NCBI GenBank assembly: GCA_963677785.2
Contig: CAXXDH010000002.1
Coordinates: 496,001-560,000 of the forward strand
Direction: 5' to 3'
Source of the DNA: G963665495 sp963677785
GTDB taxonomy: Bacteria > Desulfobacterota > Desulfovibrionia > Desulfovibrionales > Desulfovibrionaceae
Length of the DNA: 64,000 bases
The translations under genes were made by a program, and so were the position numbers. The notes beneath the pieces are model-generated. The model did no database searches. It was not told where the DNA came from and was given only the letters and a program-made list of their open reading frames with translations. Below, one piece after another: positions 49,916 to 58,714 of this stretch. The stretch's first letter is position 1. Each line of letters opens with the position of its first letter.

Positions 49916-52249
49916 ATGCTGAGTAAACGTCTTGAAAGCGTGCTTTCCGAAGCCGTTCGTGCGGTTCGTCGCAGGAACCATGAATATCTGACGCTCGAAC
50001 ACCTGTTGTACGCGCTGGTGCGGGAGGAGACGGGCAAGGATATTCTCGCAAACTGTGGCGCCGATGTGGAAAAACTCGAGCAGCAGCTGGAGCGCTTTTT
50101 TGTGGACCACATGGAGGCGATTGCCGATAATTCGTCCACTGAAGTGGTTCAGACGCTTGGTGTGCAGCGTGTTTTACAACGTGCGATATTGCAGATGCAA
50201 TCTTCGGGAAAAAGCAAGGTAGAGGTCGGCGACGTATTGGCTGCCTTGTTTGATGAGGATGATTCCTACGCCGTGTATTTTCTCAAATCGCACGGGGTCG
50301 CCAGGTTGGATATCCTTGAATACATTTCTCACGGCATGCCCAAAGAGGCCGAGTGGGGGGATGAACAGCCGGTGACGCCTGGCGAGAGAAAAAAGGAAAA
50401 CGTCAAAACAGGCAAAAAGAATAACAGTCAGCTGGATCAATTTACTGTGGATCTGGTTGAACAGGCCAAGGAAGGAACCATCGACCCGTTGATCGGTCGT
50501 GCGGCGGAACTCGAACGTATTGTTCAGATCCTGGCGCGCCGACGCAAAAACAACCCGCTTTTTGTGGGGGACCCGGGCGTGGGAAAAACAGCCATGGCGG
50601 AAGGCCTGGCTTTGAAGATTGCCAACGGAGAAGTGCCGCCGGCTTTCCTGGAAGCCCGCATTTTTGCTCTGGACATGGGAGCCTTGCTGGCCGGCACGAA
50701 ATACCGCGGTGATTTTGAAGTACGTATGAAGGGCGTCATTGCGGAGTTGCAGAAGATTCCCGAGGCCATACTTTTTATTGACGAAATTCATACGATCGTG
50801 GGCGCCGGCGCTACCAGCGGAGGCACTCTCGATGCTTCAAACATCCTCAAACCGGTATTGGCTTCAGGCGCTGTTCGGTGCATTGGATCCACCACCTACG
50901 AGGAATACAAGAACCATTTCGAGAAAGACCGCGCGTTGTCCAGGCGTTTTCAGAAAATTGAAATCGCTGAACCGAGCGAGGACGAGTGCGTGGAAATCCT
51001 CAAAGGCCTGCAGGGGTACTATGAGGAGCATCATGGCGTGCATTATACGCGTCCCGCAATCAAGGCCGCGGTTACGCTTTCCTCACGGCATCTCAATGAC
51101 CGTTATCTTCCGGACAAGGCCATCGACGTCATAGACGAAGCCGGAGCGGTCTATAAGCTCAAACCCAACAAAGGGGAGAACGTCCCTTCTGTTAATGCCA
51201 AGGATATCGAACGGGTCATTGCCAGAATGGCCAAGATTCCATCCAGTACGGTATCCGCCACGGATAAAAATCTGCTGCTCAATCTGGAAGAAGAACTCAA
51301 AAAACGGGTTTTCGGCCAGGATGAAGCCATTGATGCGTTGGATAAGGCCATTCTCCGTTCTCGTGCCGGATTGCGCCATCCCAACCGGCCGACCGGTTCC
51401 TTTTTGCTTTACGGCCCCACAGGCGTAGGCAAGACCGAGCTGGCTCGCCAGCTGGCCGCTTCGCTGGGGATTGAGTTTCTCCGGTTCGATATGAGCGAAT
51501 ACATGGAAAAACATTCAGTGGCGCGCTTGATCGGAGCGCCTCCGGGCTACATCGGTTTTGACCAGGGTGGCCTGCTTACGGATTCCATCCGCAAAAATCC
51601 CTATACGGTGCTTTTGCTGGATGAAATTGAAAAAGCGCATCCCGACCTGTTCAACATTCTGCTGCAGGTCATGGACTATGCCACGTTGACCGATAATAAT
51701 GGCCGCAAGGCTGATTTTCGCCACGTTATCCTGTTGATGACCACCAACGCGGGTGCGCGCGAAATGTCGGCCAACAGCATGGGCTTTCATCATAAGGCAT
51801 CGGATGACAAAACCTTTCGCGGCAAAGAGGCCCTGGAAAAACTGTTCACACCGGAGTTTCGCAACCGTCTCGACGGCATCATCGGTTTCAAGCCCTTGAC
51901 TACGAATATCATGGAGCTGATCGTGGACAAGTTCATTGGCGAACTAGAGGTTCAGCTCAAAGAACGCAAGGTGACCATAACGCTGGGCGACGAAGCCCGT
52001 GCCTGGCTGGCCGAAAAAGGCTATGACGTCCATTTTGGTGCACGTCCGCTCGGACGCCTTATTCAGGTGCATATCAAGGACAAGCTGGCCAACGAGGTGC
52101 TTTTCGGGTGCCTGCAAAAGGGCGGCGAAGCCATGATTGACGTCAATCCCGATTATGAGGACGGATCCGAAGAAGAATTTGCTCAAGATTCGGATATGCC
52201 GCCGCTGTTGTTCACGTTTAACGAAAACTGCGCAACTATCGAAGCCTGA
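49916..52249 (+). CDS. clpA: ATP-dependent protease unfoldase ClpA
   Basis: A 777-residue AAA+ unfoldase. The N-domain (1-145) opens MLSKRLESVLSEAVRAVRRR and contains LTLEHLLYALV. Two ATPase modules follow: D1 with GDPGVGKTAMAEGL and FIDEIHTIVGAGAT, and D2 with GPTGVGKTELARQL and LLDEIEKAHPDLFN. The lack of the long middle coil separates it from ClpB. A IGF-type ClpP-binding loop is present as GIIGFKPL. It unfolds proteins into ClpP, which is not encoded here. The C-terminal 40 residues are acidic. A hairpin follows the stop. Confidence 0.97.
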   Translation: MLSKRLESVLSEAVRAVRRRNHEYLTLEHLLYALVREETGKDILANCGADVEKLEQQLERFFVDHMEAIADNSSTEVVQTLGVQRVLQRAILQMQSSGKSKVEVGDVLAALFDEDDSYAVYFLKSHGVARLDILEYISHGMPKEAEWGDEQPVTPGERKKENVKTGKKNNSQLDQFTVDLVEQAKEGTIDPLIGRAAELERIVQILARRRKNNPLFVGDPGVGKTAMAEGLALKIANGEVPPAFLEARIFALDMGALLAGTKYRGDFEVRMKGVIAELQKIPEAILFIDEIHTIVGAGATSGGTLDASNILKPVLASGAVRCIGSTTYEEYKNHFEKDRALSRRFQKIEIAEPSEDECVEILKGLQGYYEEHHGVHYTRPAIKAAVTLSSRHLNDRYLPDKAIDVIDEAGAVYKLKPNKGENVPSVNAKDIERVIARMAKIPSSTVSATDKNLLLNLEEELKKRVFGQDEAIDALDKAILRSRAGLRHPNRPTGSFLLYGPTGVGKTELARQLAASLGIEFLRFDMSEYMEKHSVARLIGAPPGYIGFDQGGLLTDSIRKNPYTVLLLDEIEKAHPDLFNILLQVMDYATLTDNNGRKADFRHVILLMTTNAGAREMSANSMGFHHKASDDKTFRGKEALEKLFTPEFRNRLDGIIGFKPLTTNIMELIVDKFIGELEVQLKERKVTITLGDEARAWLAEKGYDVHFGARPLGRLIQVHIKDKLANEVLFGCLQKGGEAMIDVNPDYEDGSEEEFAQDSDMPPLLFTFNENCATIEA

Positions 52250-52253
52250 TACC

Positions 52254-52286
52254 AGAACGCCGGCTCCAAAAGGGCCGGCGTTCTTT
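52254..52286 (+). terminator. Hairpin after clpA, possible partial terminator
   Basis: A perfect 11-base stem, AGAACGCCGGC/GCCGGCGTTCT, with a nine-base loop. It is followed by only a short TTT run. Because aat starts 25 bases later, it probably attenuates transcription instead of stopping it fully, or marks the separation of aat. Confidence 0.6.
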
Positions 52287-52310
52287 GCTGCTGTGCAAGC
52301 TTATAGGGCT

Positions 52311-53045
52311 ATGACAGTCTATTTATTACCCGAAGATTGCATTCTTTTTCCAGACCCCTGTGACGCCGAGCCCGACGGCCTGCTTGCTGTGGGCGGCGAC
52401 CTGCACCTCAACCGTCTCATTGCCGCCTACGAGCTTGGTATTTTCCCATGGTATAGCGATGATACGCCCATCCTCTGGTGGTCTCCTGACCCGCGATGTA
52501 TCCTGAAGATCGAAGATCTCCACGTTGCCAAAAGCTTGCGCCGTACACTCAACAGCGGCGAGTACCGCGTCACGTTCGACAGAGCGTTCGCCCGTGTAAT
52601 CCACGAATGTGCCAGATCTCCCCGGCCTCAGGGCGATGGAACCTGGCTGGTGGATGAAATGATGCGCGCCTACCTGGATTTGCATACTTCTGGTTTTGCT
52701 CATTCCGTTGAGGTCTGGCGCGAAACTGATACTGGAAAAGGCCGACGTATCAATCTGGTCGGCGGGTTGTACGGGGTGTCTCTGGGGTCCGCTTTTTTTG
52801 GGGAATCCATGTTTTTCAAGGAACCGAGCGCCTCCAAAGTAGGCTTTGTCACTTTGGTCAAAATCCTCAGATCCTGGGGGTTCTCGTTTGTTGACTGTCA
52901 GCAGACCACCCCGCATATGCTTAATTTCGGGGCTAAAGAGGTCTCCCGTGAAACGTTTACTCTCCTGCTTGAAGAAACGCTCAAAATCCCTACCCGTCGG
53001 GGCAAATGGGCCATACCCGAAGGCTGCAGCTGGAAAGAGCTGTAG
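52311..53045 (+). CDS. aat: Leucyl/phenylalanyl-tRNA-protein transferase
   Basis: A 244-residue enzyme that adds Leu or Phe from tRNA to N-terminal Lys or Arg, creating the signal read by ClpS. Family motifs are LFPDPCDAEPDGLLAVGGDL, YELGIFPWYSDDTPILWWSP, GLYGVSLGSAFFGESMF and DCQQTTPHMLNFGAKEV. The ATG at 52311 is set by the family N-terminus; AGGGCT before it is a weak ribosome site, and the frame is open 58 codons further upstream inside clpA. Its place after clpS-clpA completes an N-degron pathway unit. Confidence 0.96.
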   Translation: MTVYLLPEDCILFPDPCDAEPDGLLAVGGDLHLNRLIAAYELGIFPWYSDDTPILWWSPDPRCILKIEDLHVAKSLRRTLNSGEYRVTFDRAFARVIHECARSPRPQGDGTWLVDEMMRAYLDLHTSGFAHSVEVWRETDTGKGRRINLVGGLYGVSLGSAFFGESMFFKEPSASKVGFVTLVKILRSWGFSFVDCQQTTPHMLNFGAKEVSRETFTLLLEETLKIPTRRGKWAIPEGCSWKEL

Positions 53046-53587
53046 GCAGTATCAGCACGGTTTACTTGTTGTCGTCGTCTGGCAGTATCATTTCAGGTAA
53101 GACGAAAAACGATCTATTTATCTTTTATCCCGTTTTGGATATAGTGAAGTGTCCTTTCTAGGAGATTGTCAGACACTTTTTTTAAGACACAACTAATCGC
53201 TTATTAAGTGATTAGGATTTTTGAATGCTGTGCAACTCGCTTTTTTCGATTGAGCGGGAAACTGAAAACAAGGGGATCTTCCTGTGCCTGCTTTTTTCTC
53301 ACCGAATTGCTTTCCGCTGAGTTGTCCTGGATGTGTTCACAGACAAGTGAACTCTGTTCTATCAACGGAGTATACCGAAATCGTTTTTGCGTAAAAAAAA
53401 TGAAAAATTAATAAAAAAGGTTTTGACAAATTTGTTTTTGACGGGAAAAACTTAAAAAGCCGTTTGTGGTAATGGTATTATTTAGGTTGACATCTAAAAA
53501 AATAAATACTCATTAATCTGTTCTTAGCTTTGGGGGGGCAACTGAGCGGTCAGTTCGCTGGAGCTAAGATTGTAAGCTGGAGAGCAG
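53046..53587. other. 540-base non-coding region between aat and HD-GYP gene
   Basis: This region contains a terminator-like hairpin at 53193-53215 and is very AT-rich from 53380 to 53520. TTGACA occurs twice (about 53424 and 53487), but neither has a good -10 box at the right distance. No coding frame or RNA gene is convincing. Confidence 0.5.
53193..53220 (+). terminator. Possible terminator of aat
   Basis: CTAATC and GATTAG arms, with a CTT/AAG extension and one mismatch, are followed by GGATTTTTG. It lies about 150 bases after the aat stop. The stem is AT-rich and the T-run is short, so it is weak. Confidence 0.35.
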
Positions 53588-56500
53588 ATGAACAAGCACA
53601 ACCCTTTTTTTATATCGCTTACCTCGCTTTTTTCCTGGATCATTTTGGCGACGGCGGCCATTTTGGTGACGGCTGTTCTGGCTATCGTGCATTACGAGTC
53701 GAACACTGTCGCGATTGATTCGGCCAGGGCGCTTTTCAAAGAGATATCCGAGAAAACCACTGCTGAAGTGAATGTTGTCTTGAAATCCATTTCAATACTC
53801 GCTGATACGGCAGCCCCGGCTTTTGAAGGGGGAGCTCCGTTGGAAATGACAGCGCTTTTTCACCGGGATCTCATTCCAATGAAAGCCATACTTGATGCCA
53901 ATCCGGTGCTGATGTCCGTGTATATCGGCTATGAGAAAGGTTCTTTCCATCAGCTTATTGCTACACGCTTGAATCCCTTTCTACGTGCAAAATATTTGGC
54001 ACCTTCTGAAACTGCTTATATTGATAGAACCATAGGCATGGTTGGGACGCGCGGTTTTTTGGAGCAATGGCGCTATTTGGATGAATCGATGAAAGAGCTC
54101 GGCCAACGCACAAGCTCAGACGTAAAGTACGACCCGCGAAAAAGACCCTGGTATCTGGCTGCTCTCAAACAACAAAAAAGTGTGTTTACGGCTCCTTACG
54201 TCTTCAGCAGCTCCCGGTTGCCCGGGCTGACGTGTGCGCGAAAACTTTCTGATGGGAGGGGGGTATGCGGCTTTGATCTCACTCTTGCTCAGTTGAGTGA
54301 AACCTTGGCGCAACAGGACAACGTATCTGATGGAAACATCTGGATACAGACAGCTGAAGGCAGACTTGTGGCCTATCCTGGTTTGGCTTGGCAAAGTATC
54401 GCCGGAGATGGGCTGGAACTGCCTCTTGTTTCCCGTTCCTCGGATTTGGTGGTCCGCAGCTTGTCAGGAGAAATAGAAGAACTGCGTCATAAGGTTTCTA
54501 AACGCATGTTTTTTCTGGATATTGGAGAACGTGTCTACCTGGCCGATTTTGATTCCATAGTGCACAATGGTTTGGACTGGAAGGTGGTCATTGCCGTGCC
54601 GGTCAAGTCCATAACCGGATATATCGGCCGGATGGTGCTCCGGATTATTCTTATTTCTCTCGGTATTTTGCTGCTTATTGCTCCTTTGACAATTGTCATA
54701 GTTTACAAGGGATCCAAGTCAGTACGGCAACTTGTCGGGGAAGCCAAAAAAATTAAAAATTTTGATTTTTCACCTTCCGAGCCGGTTCATACGATTCTGT
54801 CTGAGGTTCAGGAACTCGCTACCTCTTGCGAGGTGATGAAAAATACCATTCAAAGCAAAACTGAGGATTTAATACGTACGCAGCAAAAGCTGGATATGCT
54901 TGTTCAGAATGGGCTGGCTCTTGCCGCTGAAAAAACAATGGACCGGTTGGTGACGCAGATTTTTCAAACAGCCGTCAGTCTGGCCAACGCCGACGGGGGG
55001 GTGATGTACCTTCTTGAAGGCGAAGAACTAGGGGTCGAACTGTTGTCGTTGGGGGCAAAGAATCTTATGTTCGGGGGGCTTTCTGACAAACCAGCGCCTT
55101 CTGTAACGGTGCGGCCCGATACTATCGGCTTGATCTGTAAGGATTCTGTGCTGCATACGGCCTGTGAAGCCTTCAACACGCAGAAGATGGTGACGGCTCA
55201 CGAGGCGAAACTGAAATTGTTTCCCACGGGCTTGGCCGAAGAACCGGCAGGTTTTGCAATCCATTCACTCATTGCCGTGCCCATTGTCACGCGGCAAGAT
55301 GAGGTATTGGGTGTCATTCAACTTTTCAATCCGCGTACCGATGATAATGCCGCAGTTCAGGAGGATTGGCTCGGGAAAACCGGTTCTTTTGTTGCTTCGC
55401 TGGCAGCTCAGGCTGCGGTAACTCTGGACAACAGGAATCTGGTTGAATCCTTGCACGAGCTTTTCGATGCTTTGATAAAGGTCTTGGCGACGTCCATCGA
55501 CGCGAAATCCTCCTATACCGCAGGTCATTGTTCGCGCGTGCCTGAATTGGCCGTGATGCTGGCCGAAGCCGCGGATGCCACTGACGAAGGACCTGTTCGT
55601 GATTTCCGTCTGGAAGACGAAGATGCGTGGCGTCAATTGTGGCTGGCCGCCTGGCTGCATGATTGCGGCAAGGTGACCACGCCCGAATTCGTTGTGGACA
55701 AGGCCACAAAACTGGAAGCTCCTTACAACCGTATCCATGAAATCCGCATGCGCTTTGAAGTGCTGTATCGGGATGCCGAAATTGAATATTACCGCAAGAT
55801 TGCTGCAAACGGTTCTGATCCGGCCGAACTGCGCAGGGAGTTGGATGAACAGCTGAAACAACTGCAAGAGGACTTTTGTTTCATAGCCTCATGCAATGTG
55901 GGGTCGGAATTTCTGTCGCCAGAGGACAAAGCACGTCTGGGGCAACTGGCTCAACGCGGCTGGGAGCGTCATTACAGTGATCGTTTGGGCCTCTCCATAG
56001 AGGAGTTGAACCGCAAAGAAAACCACCAGGACCCCCAACTACCTGTTACTGAACCCCTTCTTGCGGACAAATTCGAGCATCTGGTGCCTCGTGTCACAGA
56101 CTACAGCGGTATCAACGATGCGAATGGTGCTCCGATACATGTGCCGGAGCATGACTACAACCGGGGCGAACTCTATAATTTGTGTATTGCGCGGGGAACG
56201 CTTACCCCTGAGGAGCGTTTCAAAATCAATGAGCATACGCTTAGCGGACTGAAGATGTTGAAGCAGATTCCTTTTCCACAGAATCTGGCCAAGGTGACGG
56301 ATATCGCCTGCTCGCATCATGAAACTCTGATAGGCACCGGATACCCCTTGCAGAAGACCAAGGAGCAGTTGCTGCCGGAGTCGCGCATCCTGGCCATCGC
56401 AGATATTTTTGAGGCCCTGACCGCCTCTGACAGGCCGTACAAGAAAGCAAAATCACTATCGGAAGCGTTACGGATCATGGCGATCATGCGCAATCAGCAG

Positions 56501-56617
56501 CATATCGATGCGGATTTTTTTGCGGTTTTTTTGCAAAAAGGCGTTTTCAGGAAATATGCGGAAAAGTTTTTGGATGCCTCCAAAATCGACGTGGAGGATA
56601 TTACCCCGTATCTGTAA
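53588..56617 (+). CDS. dCache-GAF-HD-GYP signalling protein
   Basis: A 1009-residue membrane protein. A first helix (about 12-34) and a second (about 350-372) bracket a periplasmic sensor resembling dCache (YDPRKRPWYLAALKQQKSVF). A linker like HAMP precedes a GAF domain (about 450-620). The HD-GYP domain has HCSRVPELA (about 648), LHDCGKV (about 690), HHETLIGTGYP and RILAIADIFEALTASDRPYK. HD-GYP enzymes hydrolyse cyclic di-GMP. The HD and GYP parts are separated by about 200 residues, longer than in the minimal fold. GGAG precedes the ATG. It probably lowers cyclic di-GMP in response to an external ligand. Confidence 0.92.
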   Translation: MNKHNPFFISLTSLFSWIILATAAILVTAVLAIVHYESNTVAIDSARALFKEISEKTTAEVNVVLKSISILADTAAPAFEGGAPLEMTALFHRDLIPMKAILDANPVLMSVYIGYEKGSFHQLIATRLNPFLRAKYLAPSETAYIDRTIGMVGTRGFLEQWRYLDESMKELGQRTSSDVKYDPRKRPWYLAALKQQKSVFTAPYVFSSSRLPGLTCARKLSDGRGVCGFDLTLAQLSETLAQQDNVSDGNIWIQTAEGRLVAYPGLAWQSIAGDGLELPLVSRSSDLVVRSLSGEIEELRHKVSKRMFFLDIGERVYLADFDSIVHNGLDWKVVIAVPVKSITGYIGRMVLRIILISLGILLLIAPLTIVIVYKGSKSVRQLVGEAKKIKNFDFSPSEPVHTILSEVQELATSCEVMKNTIQSKTEDLIRTQQKLDMLVQNGLALAAEKTMDRLVTQIFQTAVSLANADGGVMYLLEGEELGVELLSLGAKNLMFGGLSDKPAPSVTVRPDTIGLICKDSVLHTACEAFNTQKMVTAHEAKLKLFPTGLAEEPAGFAIHSLIAVPIVTRQDEVLGVIQLFNPRTDDNAAVQEDWLGKTGSFVASLAAQAAVTLDNRNLVESLHELFDALIKVLATSIDAKSSYTAGHCSRVPELAVMLAEAADATDEGPVRDFRLEDEDAWRQLWLAAWLHDCGKVTTPEFVVDKATKLEAPYNRIHEIRMRFEVLYRDAEIEYYRKIAANGSDPAELRRELDEQLKQLQEDFCFIASCNVGSEFLSPEDKARLGQLAQRGWERHYSDRLGLSIEELNRKENHQDPQLPVTEPLLADKFEHLVPRVTDYSGINDANGAPIHVPEHDYNRGELYNLCIARGTLTPEERFKINEHTLSGLKMLKQIPFPQNLAKVTDIACSHHETLIGTGYPLQKTKEQLLPESRILAIADIFEALTASDRPYKKAKSLSEALRIMAIMRNQQHIDADFFAVFLQKGVFRKYAEKFLDASKIDVEDITPYL

Positions 56618-56710
56618 GCCAGCAGCAGGCAGCCGGCGATTTCAGGTGGTTTTGTCTCCGGAAAAGCCGAAATGCTGTTTAACCAAGACTGGCGGCATTT
56701 GCAGAAAGAA

Positions 56711-56752
56711 AAACGGGAAGGAAAAAGCTTCACTGCTTTTTCCTTCCCGTTT
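56711..56752. terminator. Strong bidirectional terminator
   Basis: A perfect 18-base stem with arms AAACGGGAAGGAAAAAGC and its complement, with a six-base loop. T-rich sequence follows on both strands. It separates the HD-GYP gene from the converging FTR-like gene. Confidence 0.88.
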
Positions 56753-56820
56753 GCTGGCATTCAGAGCAAAGCAGCCTTGAAAAGGGTCAGAGCCAAGCCT
56801 TGCTTCAAGGCGAAAAGGTC

Positions 56821-57162
56821 TTAAAATCCGGATAGCTCAGGGGGGCGGCGTTCGGGTACGACTTCATGCGGAATTTTTTCTTCGTTCCATTCCTTGGAAA
56901 CATACAATCCGCAAAAGCACGCACCATATTCTTGCACGTCGGGTTCGCGATAGACGCAGGGGCAGATAATGTCCTTGTCTTTGGCGTACTCTCCACTGGC
57001 CAGCCGGCAGGGGCAGGCCATATATCCATAGCGTTCCTTGTTTGTCAGCAGGCTTTCCAGCAGCGGCATGGTCATTTCCATGTCCGTGTTGAAATAATAC
57101 CCTTTGGGTTCCTGCAGTTTGCGCAACGCTTCAAACAAACCCTCCGGACTATTCATACTCAT
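56821..57162 (-). CDS. Ferredoxin-thioredoxin reductase catalytic subunit-like protein
   Basis: A 113-residue protein with the FTR beta cysteine pattern: CPC at 50-52, CPC at 67-69 and C-x-C at 82-84. These hold a 4Fe-4S cluster next to a redox-active disulfide, which passes electrons from ferredoxin to a thioredoxin-like partner. In plant-type FTR the third motif is CHC; here it is CFC, so the histidine beside the cluster is missing. No variable subunit is encoded nearby. Its ATG overlaps the stop of the glutaredoxin-like gene by four bases, so that protein is the likely partner. Confidence 0.88.
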   Translation of the reverse strand: MSMNSPEGLFEALRKLQEPKGYYFNTDMEMTMPLLESLLTNKERYGYMACPCRLASGEYAKDKDIICPCVYREPDVQEYGACFCGLYVSKEWNEEKIPHEVVPERRPPELSGF

Positions 57163-57410
57163 ATTCCCAAAGCCTCCTTGAGTTCGTCCTGACGGTATCC
57201 GACAATAACTTTATCTCCGCTGTCAATGACAGTGGTGGGAAAAGAGCAAGCTTTGTTGTATTCTTTGACTTTGCGGATTGTATCACTTCTCTCGTCGCCG
57301 CTCAGGCGATCAACAAAAATACAGTCGTAGGCGACGTGATTGTCATCAAGAAACTTTTTGGTGTTTTTACAGTGAATACAAGTAGAAAGTGCGTAAAGTA
57401 TAACAGTCAT
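57159..57410 (-). CDS. Glutaredoxin-like protein
   Basis: An 83-residue thioredoxin-fold protein. The active site is STCIHCKNTKKFL (Cys11, Cys14). The cis-proline lies in ACSFPTTVI, and a C-terminal YRQDELKEAL helix completes the NrdH/glutaredoxin fold. It would take electrons from the FTR-like protein, with which it is translationally coupled (ATGA overlap). This gives a ferredoxin-driven thiol pathway without NADPH or glutathione, an inference from the pairing. No clear ribosome site is seen before the ATG at 57410. Confidence 0.88.
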   Translation of the reverse strand: MTVILYALSTCIHCKNTKKFLDDNHVAYDCIFVDRLSGDERSDTIRKVKEYNKACSFPTTVIDSGDKVIVGYRQDELKEALGI

Positions 57411-57910
57411 ATAGCTATCCTCGTAGTGTAAAATTGTAGGATAAGTAATCTAAACGAGTAGTTAAAGACTACTTTTTTATCATAACAGAGTTTATCCCGG
57501 ACTTCCAGCCTCTCGGGTGCGGAAGATCTGCTGGGAAAAACTTCAAACAGAGGCGGTATAGGTGTGTATTGATGCAGGATTTATAAGATTGTTGCCGTAC
57601 GGAGCAATGCTTCAGACGCGATATCCTCCTTCGCGCGTTTTATGACGTTAATAAGCGTCCTAAAATAGTATGAAATAATCGGGCAGAGTCAATGGTGTGT
57701 TACAAAAAAAGTCGCAGGAGAGAATACGCCCGTGATGTCTATACGGAAACGGCTTCCCGCCAATTTCCTGGAGACTACTATCCGGAGCGCATCTCGACAT
57801 CGAATTCTTTTCCAGGCAAAATGAACCGTAAGCTTTACAAAACGCAAACGTCTTGGCGGGGCAGCAGGTACATGCTACATGTGCAATCGGCCCGAATAGT
57901 AGGAGACAGC
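57411..57910. other. 500-base non-coding region with an unassigned plus-strand hairpin
   Basis: The region is divergent between the redox pair and the DUF3540 gene. It holds a plus-strand terminator-like hairpin at 57457-57479 that has no obvious gene ahead of it. An open frame from about 57692 runs into the DUF3540 gene, but the ribosome site favours the later start. Confidence 0.5.
57457..57479 (+). terminator. Orphan terminator hairpin
   Basis: AGTAGT, a five-base loop, ACTACT, then TTTTTT on the plus strand. It looks like a normal terminator, but the only upstream gene runs the other way. It could end a short unannotated RNA, or be a leader structure of the minus-strand redox operon. Confidence 0.45.
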
Positions 57911-58543
57911 ATGTATACGAATTGCGCGGAACCCGAACAGGAACTGCAAGCACGGCTCCAGTACGGAACCGTATTGCGTACGCAGGACAGCCTTTTTGCC
58001 GTAGCAGCACAGCAGGGAGAACTTGCCTGCGAGCAAGCCGTAAGCTGTCTTGTTCGTCCGCAACCTGGCGACAGGGTGTTGGTTTCGCAGGACCAGGAAG
58101 AAGGCAGTTATATTCTAGCCGTCCTCAGCCATGGCGACAATCGCCGGGAAACGGATATCGAGTTCCGGGGCGACGTAAACGTACGCGTACGTGAGGGCAG
58201 CCTCTGCCTGGCTGCTGAGGACAAGCTCGAATGTACGGGCGAACACTATGCCGTTTACGCGCAGAGCGGCGAGATCGCGGTTGCCCGGTTGTCCGTGTTG
58301 GGTCGGGTTATCCAATGGCAGGCCAAAAAGGTTTTGGCCGTCGCGGAAAGCGTTGAACAGGTGTTTCGCAGTCTGACCCAGCGGCTCAAGGAATCCCAGC
58401 GTTTTGTGGAAGAACATGAGGATGTGCAGTGTGGCAGCGCGCGCCATCTGGTGGAAGAAACGCTGACCATGCAGGCCAAAAATATCAACCACACTGCAGA
58501 CGAAGTGGTCAAAGTTGACGGCGAGCAGGTCCACCTGGGGTAG
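57911..58543 (+). CDS. DUF3540-like protein
   Basis: A 210-residue protein similar to DUF3540 proteins, which usually sit in type VI secretion loci as accessory genes. After a short N-terminus comes a strand-rich region (YGTVLRTQDSLFAVAAQQGE, RPQPGDRVLVSQDQEEGSYI), then repetitive strands (DIEFRGDVNVRVREGSLCLA), and a C-terminal helix pair ending EEHEDVQCGSARHLVEETL. No VgrG, Hcp or PAAR gene is nearby. The ATG at 57911 has a very good ribosome site, AGGAGACAGC, directly upstream. The family call is moderate; the role is unknown. Confidence 0.7.
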   Translation: MYTNCAEPEQELQARLQYGTVLRTQDSLFAVAAQQGELACEQAVSCLVRPQPGDRVLVSQDQEEGSYILAVLSHGDNRRETDIEFRGDVNVRVREGSLCLAAEDKLECTGEHYAVYAQSGEIAVARLSVLGRVIQWQAKKVLAVAESVEQVFRSLTQRLKESQRFVEEHEDVQCGSARHLVEETLTMQAKNINHTADEVVKVDGEQVHLG

Positions 58544-58686
58544 GGGGACGCCGCCGTTCGCGCGGCAAACAATTCCAGCATTGTTGCCGGAGCCATAGAT
58601 TTCTTCTCAATCACGCATGCCGAATAAGTGCTTCCAGATAGCAGGATAGAGCGCATTTTTTGGCGTGGCCAAAAACGTATTGACTT

Positions 58687-58707
58687 TTTTTGACGGATCG
58701 TCAAAAA
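58687..58707. promoter_or_regulatory. Operator-like palindrome before tetR
   Basis: TTTTTGACG, three bases, then the exact complement CGTCAAAAA. It lies eight bases before the tetR ATG, where bound repressor would block its own transcription. The core TTGAC-N5-GTCAA recurs at 59454. Confidence 0.6.
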
Positions 58708-58714
58708 TTGATCC

